From a virus: a stretch of DNA of 34,160 bases. The stretch covers positions 1 to 34,160 of IMG/VR virus record IMGVR_UViG_3300021401_000025, one strand, 5' to 3'. The notes beneath the pieces are model-generated. The model ran no database searches and was not told where the DNA came from. It was given only the letters and a program-made list of their open reading frames with translations. Made by a program: the position numbers and the translations under genes. Each line of letters begins with the position of its first letter. The stretch's first letter is position 1. Positions 21,500-29,047 of this stretch are shown here, in pieces.

Positions 21500-21652
21500 A
21501 TGGAGCTGATCGCCGCGATCGAGGAGGTTCGCGCGTGGCGCTTCGGCTCCGACCGGCCGTCGTGGTTGCGGCCAGCCGCGCAGTCGGCCGCAGAGCTGGG
21601 AGAGTGGCTTGACCGTCAGCCTAAAGCCCAAAAAAGCCTTCGATTGGAATAA
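21500..21652 (+). CDS. Small hypothetical protein, start uncertain (50 aa or longer)
   Basis: In this frame the protein MELIAAIEEVRAWRFGSDRP then WLRPAAQSAAELGEWLDRQ has the composition of a real helical protein. The conserved-looking residues RPFSEK just upstream of M1 suggest a longer N-terminus from a TTG near 21431, but no strong ribosome site is seen for either. An alternative Arg-rich frame (21472-21612, 46 aa) overlaps it. The C-terminus overlaps the next gene by 44 bp. Confidence 0.45.
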   Translation: MELIAAIEEVRAWRFGSDRPSWLRPAAQSAAELGEWLDRQPKAQKSLRLE

Positions 21653-21815
21653 GCTGACGTGGGGGCGGCCCGATAGCGTGCCGTCGAAGCTCTGTTCCTA
21701 TTGCTCCGCCGTCATCCCAGAGGATGACGTGCCGCTGATTATGTCCAACGCCGAGGGCTGGACGGTGCGCTTCTGCGAGAAGTGCATGGAAGACATCTGG
21801 GGCCTCCGCTCGTGA
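21609..21815 (+). CDS. Zinc-binding small protein, TTG start (68 aa)
   Basis: Two CxxC pairs, C29/C32 (LCSYC) and C56/C59 (CEKC), with PEDDVPLIM between them: a pattern known from small phage and prophage proteins of unknown role. No in-frame ATG fits; TTG 21609 is preceded by GGGAGAGTGGC, a strong ribosome site at good distance. The stop overlaps the next gene's GTG by 4 bp. Confidence 0.7.
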   Translation: MTVSLKPKKAFDWNKLTWGRPDSVPSKLCSYCSAVIPEDDVPLIMSNAEGWTVRFCEKCMEDIWGLRS

Positions 21816-22171
21816 GCATCGTCAGCCTCCTGCACTACCCCGACAACCCGCGCGCTCAAGCCGCGTGGGCCTTCGATCACCAGCAAGAGCATCAAAAGCT
21901 GATCGCCCAGATGCGCGACCCGAGCCAATTCAACCTCATCAACTATTTGCTCGATCCGATGCCCGGCGACGCGATGAACGGCGCAAGCCTTTGGGACATG
22001 AACCACCAGCAAGCCCATGACGACGCCGCCAACTGGTTCGGTGTGCAGCCGTCGCTCACCCTGATAGACAGCACGACCCAACAGGCGGGTCCGTTCCAAT
22101 GGTTTCTGTTCATCAATTCCCAAGAACACAACGCACTGAACCAAGCAGCGATCGCTTTCGGCCACGCCTGA
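21812..22171 (+). CDS. Hypothetical phage protein, GTG start (119 aa)
   Basis: A 119-aa protein rich in Q, H and N (WAFDHQQEHQKLIAQ, WDMNHQQAHDDAANW, FLFINSQEHNALNQ), with three similar helix-type segments each containing an N/D-x-Q-x-x-H theme, which suggests internal triplication of a helical unit. No known motif. GTG 21812 overlaps the previous stop. The last 73 nt overlap the next gene in another frame. Confidence 0.66.
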   Translation: MSIVSLLHYPDNPRAQAAWAFDHQQEHQKLIAQMRDPSQFNLINYLLDPMPGDAMNGASLWDMNHQQAHDDAANWFGVQPSLTLIDSTTQQAGPFQWFLFINSQEHNALNQAAIAFGHA

Positions 22172-22572
22172 TTACCGAAGACGACATCGGCTGGATGCTT
22201 GAACTCGGCGATCGGCGCTATCCCGGCCGATACGACCGCCTTGGCACCGAAATGTGGTTCCGCAACATCGTCCTCAAAGGGCCGATGATGTTCCTGCCGA
22301 TCCGCAGCGACCACGCCTTCTGCATCGCCATGCTGTCGACCACCCCTTGGACCCCGCACACCCCCGAATGCAACGTCACCTTGGTCTGCGCCGACGAAGG
22401 CAAGATGTGGCAAGCCGTCATGCTCCTGCGCGCCTCGATCGAGTGGGCGCGGCGGCGCAAATGCTCGATCTGGCGGCTCTCCTCCGAGACGGATTTCGAT
22501 TTAGAGCCGATCGCGCTAAAACTCGGCGCCACAGAAGCCAACGTCCGATGGCAGTTGAGGCTCACTCCATGA
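22099..22572 (+). CDS. GNAT-like acetyltransferase domain protein (157 aa)
   Basis: From residue 23 the sequence follows a GNAT layout: RLITEDDIGWMLELGDRRYP (helix 1), AFCIAMLSTTPW (beta strands), VTLVCADEGKMWQAVMLLRA (strand 4 and the acetyl-CoA-type turn), then a long helix and a C-terminal strand (IALKLGATEANVRWQLRL). The usual Q/R-x-x-G-x-G/A loop is replaced, so catalysis is uncertain. Phage GNAT-like proteins of this type sit next to structural genes. ATG 22099 has only a weak ribosome site and causes a 73-bp out-of-frame overlap with the preceding gene. Confidence 0.65.
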   Translation: MVSVHQFPRTQRTEPSSDRFRPRLITEDDIGWMLELGDRRYPGRYDRLGTEMWFRNIVLKGPMMFLPIRSDHAFCIAMLSTTPWTPHTPECNVTLVCADEGKMWQAVMLLRASIEWARRRKCSIWRLSSETDFDLEPIALKLGATEANVRWQLRLTP

Positions 22573-23030
22573 GTTCTGTCGGCAGCGAAATCGGCGGCAA
22601 AGCGGCTGGCAACTTAGACGTCAACCAAACCCAATATCCATTTTTCCAGAGCCCCGGCGGGATCACGCCGCAGCAATCGGCGCTCTCCGAATACGACTAC
22701 GGGCAGAACCTCACCGAAGGCCAAGCGCAGTTTGAAGGCTCTGGCGAGGGCGGCGGACCCAGCCTATCGACGATGGCGAGCCAAGTCGCGGGCGGCGCGA
22801 ACATCGGCAAGGCGATCCAATCCGGCAGCATGAGCGACGTGAACCAAGGCGCGGAGCTTGGCGCGTTCGAGAACGCGATCGGCATCGACCAGCAGAACAA
22901 CCAAAATCTTTTGGCAGAAAATGAGCAAAATCTGCAAACCCTCGTCTCAGGGGTAGGCAACCAGCAAGGGCAGGCGGGCCTCGCGGCCGGGTTGAGCGGA
23001 GCGCCTCTCCCGACGACGGGGACAGGTTGA
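22569..23030 (+). CDS. Gly/Gln/Asn-rich virion-region protein (153 aa)
   Basis: A 153-aa protein rich in G, Q, N, S and A with short helices (GAELGAFENAIGIDQQNNQN). Its neighbours on the right share this composition, so the set may form an internal virion or tail assembly. No family recognised. Start overlaps the GNAT-like stop (ATGA) and the stop overlaps the next start (TGATG). Confidence 0.62.
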   Translation: MSSVGSEIGGKAAGNLDVNQTQYPFFQSPGGITPQQSALSEYDYGQNLTEGQAQFEGSGEGGGPSLSTMASQVAGGANIGKAIQSGSMSDVNQGAELGAFENAIGIDQQNNQNLLAENEQNLQTLVSGVGNQQGQAGLAAGLSGAPLPTTGTG

Positions 23031-23449
23031 TGGGCAACAGCAGCGGCAGCAGCAGCACCGGCGGCAAAGGCGGCATTTCCGGCCTCGACACCAATTTGCA
23101 GCAAGGCCAGTTCGAGTTCGGCCCGAGCCAGTTCGACCTTGGCGCGATTTCCGACGCCATCGGCGGCAACGACGCCTCGACCACCGCCCGCTACAACCAG
23201 CTTGGCATGGGCGGCTCCACGCCCGAGCTGCAAGACCTCGCCAACCAAGCCAACTTGGGGCAGGCGGCGATCGGGCAGGAACAGACCCAAGACGTGACCA
23301 ATCCGGCCTTCAATCCGGCGTTGCAGACGGCGCAGACCAACATTCCGACCACCGCCGTCTTGGCGGCCGATCAGGCGAACCAACAGGCGGGCCAGAAACT
23401 AGGGGCGTCGGCGGGGCAGGCTTTGGGAACAGCGGCGGCATTCGCATGA
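23030..23449 (+). CDS. Gly/Gln/Ala-rich virion-region protein (139 aa)
   Basis: Begins with a Ser/Gly-rich stretch (GNSSGSSSTGGKGGISG) and continues with Q/A/N-rich helical segments, ending in an Ala-rich helix (KLGASAGQALGTAAAFA). It resembles its upstream neighbour in composition and might be paralogous or a partner. Translation is coupled on both sides. Function unknown. Confidence 0.62.
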   Translation: MGNSSGSSSTGGKGGISGLDTNLQQGQFEFGPSQFDLGAISDAIGGNDASTTARYNQLGMGGSTPELQDLANQANLGQAAIGQEQTQDVTNPAFNPALQTAQTNIPTTAVLAADQANQQAGQKLGASAGQALGTAAAFA

Positions 23450-25326
23450 GCAACGTCGGCGACGCATTGAGCGGTGGCGGATCAAGCGCGAGCGGCGTCA
23501 ACGACCAGACCTTCGCCGACGCCACCCTTGGCGACCAGATGCAGGGCGGGACCGGCGATTTCACCGGCGGCGACGCCGGGGGCGGTCCCACCGAGTTCAA
23601 CCAGTTCAGCGATGTCGCCAACGCATTGAGCAGCGGCACCCCGGCAGGGGCCAGCCCGACAGTGGCGCAATCCGCCGCCATGAACCCGCCCGGCGCAGTC
23701 GCGCAGACCGGCGGCGATCCCGTCGGCGCGGCGAGCGGCACGCAATCGTCAACCGACCCCGGCTCGAGCCCGACCGGCCAAAATCAGCAGCAGCAGGGCG
23801 GACAGAACAAGAACCAGCCGGATCAGAACCAGTACGCGCCGAAATCCGCCACCGATCAGCTCAGAGCGTTGCTCAAGCAGCTATCCGGCAAGCCGACCGG
23901 CCCCACCGGACCCACCGTGCCAGCGGCTCCGTCCGCCCCCTTCGCGCTGCCGACGCTGGCGGCCGGGCAGACCGGGCCGCAGGCGACCGGCCCACGGTTC
24001 GCCGGGCAGGCGCTCGATCCGGCCAATCAGGGCGGGCTCGACGCCGCCGCGAGCATGGCGACGGGTCTGCCAGCGGGAGCGAGCGACCCAAGTTTTAATC
24101 CGCTAACTGGCGAGTGGGCCTCGACGCCAGCCGCCGCCTCGATCCCGCCCGGCGCAGCCCAACAACCGAGCGCAGCCGTCAGCCCGCCCGCCGCGCAAGG
24201 CGGAGGACGGGACATCACCGTTCGTAAGGCGGCCCCGCAGGCGATGCCCTTCCCGCAGAACGAGCCCGGCGAAGTCGCGCCCGGCGGGCCTGCCCTTCCG
24301 ACCCGGAAACCGACGCAGCCGCCGCAAGCGGCGCCACAGCCCGAGCCCGCAGCCAGCGAACCGGCGGAGACGCAGGAAGGACCGCCGCCAGCCGCACCCC
24401 GGCTGTTGCAAGACATCTCCGGGGCCTCGCTGGGCAGTCCGACCGCGCTCCGCGATCTGGCGCAGGCGGCGCAGATCATCCTGCCGCTGGTGGGCATGTT
24501 CATGGGCGGCGGCGGCCGACGCGGCGGGCATCGCGGCGGGTGGCAAGGGATGCGCGGCTTCCGCCCGTTCGGTGCGCCGGGAGGCTTCCGAGGCGGACAT
24601 CCGGGCGCTTTCGGTCATCCGTCTTGGCGCGGCTCGTGGCCCTATCACCATCCGATGCACGGCTGGGACATGCACCACCACCATCCGGGCGGCGGCTGGC
24701 TTCCGCTCAACCCGGCCGAATTGCAGGGCTTGGGCGGCGGACAGCAAGGCGGACAGCCGGGCGCGCAAGACCCGAACGCGCCTGACCCGGATCGGCCGCC
24801 GAAGGAGACGGGCGGGGAGGTTGGGCCGCCCTCCGCGACGCCGACCTCTGGCGCGATCCCCGGCGTCGGCGCGAAGGATGTCGACGACTACACCCGGCAG
24901 GCGGCGAGCAAGTGGGGCATCGACCCGAACGTAGCCTCGAAATTTTTGGGGCAGGAAAGCTCTTACGGGCAAGCCAAGCGCCCCGGCGACAACGGGACCA
25001 GCTTCGGGCCGTTCCAACTCCACTTCGCCCCCGACGGCCGGGCCATGGGCGACGACTTCCGCCGCGACACCGGGCTCGACCCGCGCGATCCCTCGACGTG
25101 GAAGGCGCAGATCGACTACGCGATGAAGCGCGCCGCCATGGGCGGCTGGGGACCGTGGACGACGACGATGAACAAGTTGGGATATGGTCAGTGGAGCGGC
25201 ATCACGACCAATCGTCGCTTCGCAGGCCAGCCGAGGACGAACGTGCAACCCTCAAACGTGGTCAAGGCGGCGGCGATCCCAACCACCTTGCCGCCGTCGA
25301 GCCAGCCGATGGTGGCGGGGCCATAG
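23446..25326 (+). CDS. Internal virion protein with C-terminal lytic transglycosylase domain (626 aa)
   Basis: Residues 1-330 are G/A/P/Q/S-rich and disordered. A short hydrophobic helix (AQIILPLVGMFM) is followed by an unusual G/R/H-rich region at about 354-420 (GGGGRRGGHRGGW, later HGWDMHHHHPGGGW). From about 476 a lysozyme-like fold appears: YTRQAASKWGIDPNVASKFL, the catalytic-type E504 in GQESSYGQ, and SFGPFQLHF, the SLT pattern. Such domains in ejected virion proteins open peptidoglycan for DNA entry (compare T7 gp16). Its TAG stop lies inside dyad motif copy 4. Confidence 0.78.
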   Translation: MSNVGDALSGGGSSASGVNDQTFADATLGDQMQGGTGDFTGGDAGGGPTEFNQFSDVANALSSGTPAGASPTVAQSAAMNPPGAVAQTGGDPVGAASGTQSSTDPGSSPTGQNQQQQGGQNKNQPDQNQYAPKSATDQLRALLKQLSGKPTGPTGPTVPAAPSAPFALPTLAAGQTGPQATGPRFAGQALDPANQGGLDAAASMATGLPAGASDPSFNPLTGEWASTPAAASIPPGAAQQPSAAVSPPAAQGGGRDITVRKAAPQAMPFPQNEPGEVAPGGPALPTRKPTQPPQAAPQPEPAASEPAETQEGPPPAAPRLLQDISGASLGSPTALRDLAQAAQIILPLVGMFMGGGGRRGGHRGGWQGMRGFRPFGAPGGFRGGHPGAFGHPSWRGSWPYHHPMHGWDMHHHHPGGGWLPLNPAELQGLGGGQQGGQPGAQDPNAPDPDRPPKETGGEVGPPSATPTSGAIPGVGAKDVDDYTRQAASKWGIDPNVASKFLGQESSYGQAKRPGDNGTSFGPFQLHFAPDGRAMGDDFRRDTGLDPRDPSTWKAQIDYAMKRAAMGGWGPWTTTMNKLGYGQWSGITTNRRFAGQPRTNVQPSNVVKAAAIPTTLPPSSQPMVAGP

Positions 25327-25354
25327 GTTAGACTGTCAACCGTATAGATTGACA
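25324..25354. promoter_or_regulatory. Dispersed dyad motif, copy 4 (inverted)
   Basis: On the plus strand TAGGTTAGACTGTCAACC is followed by GTATAGATTGACA; the complement is the consensus. The first three bases are the TAG stop of the upstream gene and the end touches the ATG at 25356. It is the only copy fully filling the gap between two genes. Confidence 0.68.
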
Positions 25355-25355
25355 C

Positions 25356-27383
25356 ATGTCAGATACTTTTGGAGCCAGCGACCTAAACGCCGATACACCG
25401 GGGCTTGGCCCTCAGTCAGGGAACGAGCGCGGCCCGCCGGTTCAGCTCCCGAGCCAGTTGCAGGGCTTGGTGCGGCACTTCTTTCAGCAAACTCAGGGCA
25501 ATCCAAACCCCAAATTCCTTCCTCCAGCTCCGGGGCCGGGAGGCGCTCAAGGCGGTCAGCGCAAGAAGCCCGAATTGGGGCCGGTCGACCCGCCCGATCC
25601 GATGGTGCGGAGCATCGCCCCCTTGCCCGCCAATGCGCCACAGCCGCCTCCCAAATTCGCGCCATTCACGCCGTCCATGCCCCGCGACCATTCACAATGG
25701 GGCCAGCCCGAGGCGTTCCCACGGCTCCCGCAATCTTTCGAGCTGCCGGGGATGTACCAGAAACTAGGCGGCTATTTCGCCCAAAACGGCAGTTTCGCGA
25801 GCGCCCCGCTGGGGGCTGGCATGGCGGCCTTCTCCAAGGAGTACCAAGAAGGCTACATGAAGGGGCAGGAATGGAAAATGAGGATGGCGAAGGAGCAATT
25901 GGGGCTCCACGCCGCCCAACTAGCCGAACTCGAACAGCGACAATCAGTAGAATACGCTGATATTTACAATATGTACGCCGAAAAAGGCGGCGATCTGAAC
26001 ACGAACACCATCGGCGGCCGAACCCTGCACGACGCGATCTGGGCCAAGGCGGTCGAACTCGGCGACAAGAACGTCATCGCCATGCTTGAGGACGGGCAAA
26101 GCGTCGAGAAGGTGCGCCGCTACCAGATGGATCACGAGGCGCGCATCCGCGACCTCTCGAAAGCCAACGCCAAGCAGACCGAAGCCGACGCGGCGGCCGA
26201 ACTCTATGGGCTCCACCCGCCGAGCGCGGCCGGAACGGACCCGTGGGACCGTGGACCGACCCAGCCCGGAGAAACCACCCAGCCCGCAGCCCCCACGGGC
26301 GAAGTCGCAGGCCCCGGAGCGCCGTCAGGCGACAAGGACACCCGAGCGCCGGGCGTCGGTGATCCGCTCGACAAGACAAAGCCGTCGGACGAGGGCGAGA
26401 ACGCCGACGACATCGGCGACCCGGAGCAAAGGCGGATGCACGACGCGTCCATCTCAGTTCTCAAGGGGATCGAGCCCCAAGATATTCCCAAATCCGTCCT
26501 CCCCTATGCCGGGATCAACGCCCGCACGATGCGCGACAAGATGGGGAACATCATGGACCGGGCGAAGCGAGGCGAACTCGCCCCCGACCAAGTCATCCCC
26601 GAAATCCGCAAGCAGATCGGCGGTCAAGTCGCCAATGACCTGCAAAGCGTCCTCGACTATCGAATGCCCGGCGTCGGCGGCGGCGGGCAGGGCGGCGGCA
26701 CCGGCGGCAAGGAAGGCGACTACAAGGCGTTGCTTGGCAACATCGCCGCCGTGATTGATCCGGGCGATCCGGCCAAGGGACGCGGCGGGTGGGTTGCCGC
26801 CAACTATCAGGCGCAAGAGCGGTTCCGAACCGACGTGAACACGCAAACCGTCATCCTGCGGTCGAACAGCCTCGCCGCCGACGGCAACTCCGTCATGGCC
26901 GACCTCAAGGAGCTTGAGCGGCGCGGCGTCCCCTCAGAAGGGCTCGATCTATCGAGCGTCATCGAGTACGCGAAGCGCGATCCGATCTACTCCAAGCTGG
27001 CGGGCGATTGGAAGGCGTACAACGACGCCTTCAACACCGTCGTTTCGGCCGGGCATCACACCGAAACTGGCGCGCAGGCGCAAGAAAGCGTCGCCCCCGT
27101 GTCCTACGCCTCGCCCTCCGCCTTTCGGGCCGCGATCAAAGGCCACATGCAGGACGCCTTGGGCTATCTGGAAGGCGAGCATCAGCGTTGGGAGACGATC
27201 GGCGGCAAAGAACACAACATGCCGAGCTACAACCCGAAAACCGAGAAGCAGCTCCGCGACCTCCGCGACATGGACTATCTGACCGGAACCATGCCCGGTC
27301 AGACCTACACCAGCAAGAGCGGCATCACGAAAACTTGGGTTGGGGGGAACCTCAACCCCTACGATCCGAGCAACTGGAAATGA
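25356..27383 (+). CDS. Large internal virion protein (675 aa)
   Basis: A 675-aa protein with a P/G/Q-rich N-terminus (to about residue 130), a long charged helix near 160-210 (KEYQEGYMKGQEWKMRMAKE), a second P/T-rich linker (about 285-345) and a helical C-terminal half. There is no transmembrane segment. Length and place match the large internal or ejection proteins of podoviruses. No Shine-Dalgarno precedes ATG 25356: the preceding bases are TATAGATTGACAC, and an in-frame TGA lies two codons upstream. Translation may therefore be leaderless or depend on upstream coupling. Confidence 0.72.
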   Translation: MSDTFGASDLNADTPGLGPQSGNERGPPVQLPSQLQGLVRHFFQQTQGNPNPKFLPPAPGPGGAQGGQRKKPELGPVDPPDPMVRSIAPLPANAPQPPPKFAPFTPSMPRDHSQWGQPEAFPRLPQSFELPGMYQKLGGYFAQNGSFASAPLGAGMAAFSKEYQEGYMKGQEWKMRMAKEQLGLHAAQLAELEQRQSVEYADIYNMYAEKGGDLNTNTIGGRTLHDAIWAKAVELGDKNVIAMLEDGQSVEKVRRYQMDHEARIRDLSKANAKQTEADAAAELYGLHPPSAAGTDPWDRGPTQPGETTQPAAPTGEVAGPGAPSGDKDTRAPGVGDPLDKTKPSDEGENADDIGDPEQRRMHDASISVLKGIEPQDIPKSVLPYAGINARTMRDKMGNIMDRAKRGELAPDQVIPEIRKQIGGQVANDLQSVLDYRMPGVGGGGQGGGTGGKEGDYKALLGNIAAVIDPGDPAKGRGGWVAANYQAQERFRTDVNTQTVILRSNSLAADGNSVMADLKELERRGVPSEGLDLSSVIEYAKRDPIYSKLAGDWKAYNDAFNTVVSAGHHTETGAQAQESVAPVSYASPSAFRAAIKGHMQDALGYLEGEHQRWETIGGKEHNMPSYNPKTEKQLRDLRDMDYLTGTMPGQTYTSKSGITKTWVGGNLNPYDPSNWK

Positions 27384-28123
27384 GCGACACCGACCAATTC
27401 ATCGGCGATTTGAAGTCTCAATATGGCGAGCCCGGCCACGACAAGTCGCATCCGATGGCGCCGTGGGGCGGCGGCTTCCTGCAAAAAGGCATGGAGTACG
27501 GCGCGGCGTTCGCCAGAGGCGGCTTGCAAGGCGCGCTCGACGCGCCGGGCGTTAAAACCTTTTCTTCAATGGTCGAACCGCAATTCGTCAAAGATTTCCT
27601 GACTGAGAAGAAACACCCCGAGGTCGCAGGCGCGGGCAGCTATGTGACGCCCGGAACCGTCGCGCTTGGCGCTCTGCCCGACTTAGGCATGTTGGCGGCG
27701 AAGGCAGGCGCCCCGTTGGCGGTGCGGGCTGGCTCGAAACTGGCGCAGAACGCATGGAAAAGCACTCTCGGCGGCGCGTCTCAAGCCAAGACCGACACCA
27801 AGACGCCGGAAGAAGCCGCCAGCAACGTCTCACGAGGCGCGGCCGAAGGCTTGGGAACCGGCTTGGCGGTGACAGGCGCGCAGGCCGCCGCCCGCTCGAT
27901 GCCTTACTGGATGCTCCCCGCTATGATCGCAGGCGGCGAGCTGGCGGGCGGGCGGTTCATGCCGTGGCACATCCGGCACGCCATCGCAGCCGGATTGACG
28001 GCGCTTGCCCTACGAGCCGCCCGAATACCGGCTGGCCTCGTCGGCGCTGGCGGAGAGGCGGCGGCGCAACAAACAGGAAACGAACCCGGTGGCAGTGAAG
28101 GCGAACAACCCGAGCCATTCTAA
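27380..28123 (+). CDS. Internal virion / membrane-active protein (247 aa)
   Basis: A 247-aa protein with several Ala/Gly-rich hydrophobic stretches (GTVALGALPDLGMLAAKAGA, YWMLPAMIAGGELAGG, AIAAGLTALALRAARIP) and a polar C-terminus. The pattern resembles small ejection proteins that insert into membranes, but no family is recognised. Coupled to both neighbours (ATGA and TAATG). Confidence 0.65.
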   Translation: MSDTDQFIGDLKSQYGEPGHDKSHPMAPWGGGFLQKGMEYGAAFARGGLQGALDAPGVKTFSSMVEPQFVKDFLTEKKHPEVAGAGSYVTPGTVALGALPDLGMLAAKAGAPLAVRAGSKLAQNAWKSTLGGASQAKTDTKTPEEAASNVSRGAAEGLGTGLAVTGAQAAARSMPYWMLPAMIAGGELAGGRFMPWHIRHAIAAGLTALALRAARIPAGLVGAGGEAAAQQTGNEPGGSEGEQPEPF

Positions 28124-28464
28124 TGACCAAGTCAACTGATCCGCTTGACATCAACGGACGCCTCTATAAGCAAATCGGGCGGTTGCTCGACGACCTCGAA
28201 AGCGCCGACCGCGACGAAAAAATGACGATGCCGCAGCGCATCCAATCCCTGATCGCCGTCGGCCGGATTTTGACCATCTTCGCGACCCTGCGAAAAGGCG
28301 ACTACGATTATGGCAACTCAGGAAGCGCCGTCCGAAAATATGCCGCCGCGTTCGCGCGCCCCAATGACCCTCGTGGCGGAAAAGGCGCTCCCCGATCCAC
28401 CCGCCAGCCTGTCCAGTTTGATAGCGGGAGCGACGACGGCGGCGCAGACGAGTTCGACGCCTAA
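28123..28464 (+). CDS. Hypothetical protein (113 aa)
   Basis: A helical N-terminal 60 residues (LYKQIGRLLDDLESADRDEK, RIQSLIAVGRILTIFATLRK) and an acidic, Gly-rich tail. This is the size and shape of a small terminase-like or regulatory helix bundle, but no specific evidence supports either. The start overlaps the previous stop; the last 155 nt overlap the next gene in another frame. Confidence 0.65.
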   Translation: MTKSTDPLDINGRLYKQIGRLLDDLESADRDEKMTMPQRIQSLIAVGRILTIFATLRKGDYDYGNSGSAVRKYAAAFARPNDPRGGKGAPRSTRQPVQFDSGSDDGGADEFDA

Positions 28465-28729
28465 AACGATGGCGTCAATCGCGGCGGGGCTCCCCTCGCG
28501 TGAAGGCGAATTTCAGCACCGCAGCGCGTGGAAAGCGGGCGTCATGGGCGCGCTCAACCTACTTGCGGTTGTGCTTGCAATCCGGCTGACGCTCCTCGTC
28601 GCGGTCGCCGGGGCGATCTACCTCACGATCGTCGCCGCCAACGCCCCGGACCCTTACCGGCTAGGCGCGGTCGGGATTTACACGCTCCTTGTGGTCGGCC
28701 CCATGGTCTGGCTTGCGAGCCGCAAGTAG
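28310..28729 (+). CDS. Two-TM membrane protein, holin candidate (139 aa)
   Basis: The first 70 residues are P/A/T-rich and polar; then two hydrophobic segments follow (NLLAVVLAIRLTLLVAVAGA and LGAVGIYTLLVVGPMVWLA) with a short basic end (SRK). Two TM segments near the end of the late operon suit a holin or other lysis protein. ATG 28310 has a modest ribosome site and overlaps the preceding gene by 155 bp; ATG 28469 would give a shorter 86-aa form. Its 3' end is overlapped convergently by the HNH gene and is duplicated at 28985-29015. Confidence 0.58.
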   Translation: MATQEAPSENMPPRSRAPMTLVAEKALPDPPASLSSLIAGATTAAQTSSTPKTMASIAAGLPSREGEFQHRSAWKAGVMGALNLLAVVLAIRLTLLVAVAGAIYLTIVAANAPDPYRLGAVGIYTLLVVGPMVWLASRK

Positions 28730-28975
28730 GAAAATCGGCCAATCGTGAAGGTCTTTGTGATGCTTCACGCACAACCAAATCACGTCGAGCGGCTTGCTGT
28801 AGTCAGGATGGTGCATCTGCGCCTCACTGCCGCAGACGGCGCAGCCTTTCTTTTTTAGCAGTCCCCGCGTCAAATACGAATGTGCGTAAGCCCGAGCACT
28901 CTGCCTTTCCCGCTGTTCGCCGTACAACGGGTGGCTTTTCCGCCAATTCCGCCTGTTCGCGTGTTTGTCCGGCAT
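28661..28975 (-). CDS. HNH endonuclease-like protein (104 aa)
   Basis: A zinc-bound HNH-type fold: C45/C48 (GCAVCGS), H55/H56 in MHHPDYSKP, then C69 and H72/H73 in WLCVKHHKDLH. The N-terminus is basic and helical, as in small phage HNH proteins related to homing endonucleases. GGAGCGGAGCA precedes ATG 28975. It points against the late operon and overlaps the holin-like gene by 69 bp. Flanking direct repeats suggest it entered as an inserted cassette. Nuclease activity is inferred. Confidence 0.8.
   Translation of the reverse strand: MPDKHANRRNWRKSHPLYGEQRERQSARAYAHSYLTRGLLKKKGCAVCGSEAQMHHPDYSKPLDVIWLCVKHHKDLHDWPIFLLAARKPDHGADHKERVNPDRA
28699..28729 (+). repeat. Direct repeat, copy 1 (3' end of holin-like gene)
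   Basis: CCCCATGGTCTGGCT-N4-AGCCG-N-AAGTAG, including the stop codon. The copy at 28985-29015 matches at 26 of 31 positions and would encode PMVWLSSRK-stop against PMVWLASRK-stop here. Confidence 0.8.
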
Positions 28976-28984
28976 TGCTCCGCT

Positions 28985-29015
28985 CCCCATGGTCTGGCTG
29001 TCCAGCCGGAAGTAG
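28985..29015 (+). repeat. Direct repeat, copy 2 (remnant 3' end of holin-like gene)
   Basis: The second copy of the repeat at 28699. It is no longer joined to an upstream reading frame and lies directly beside a hairpin that could be the original terminator of the late operon. Confidence 0.75.
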
Positions 29016-29036
29016 CGCGGCCAGACCGTCTTTCAG
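28991..29036 (+). terminator. Possible late-operon terminator
   Basis: GGTCTGGC (28991-28998) pairs with GCCAGACC (29020-29027), with an inner GGCT/AGCC stem, followed by GTCTTTC. The stem overlaps repeat copy 2; repeat copy 1 lacks the second arm. Weak U-tract. Confidence 0.4.
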
Positions 29037-29047
29037 CGGTCGCCACT

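Noticed and set aside
21472-21612. 46-aa Arg-rich open frame overlapping the 50-aa gene
   Set aside because: No convincing ribosome site, and the alternative frame has more protein-like composition; its Arg content can come from a GC-rich shadow frame.
28123-28464. Small terminase subunit
   Set aside because: Helical and of suitable size, but far from TerL, with no visible DNA-binding HTH.
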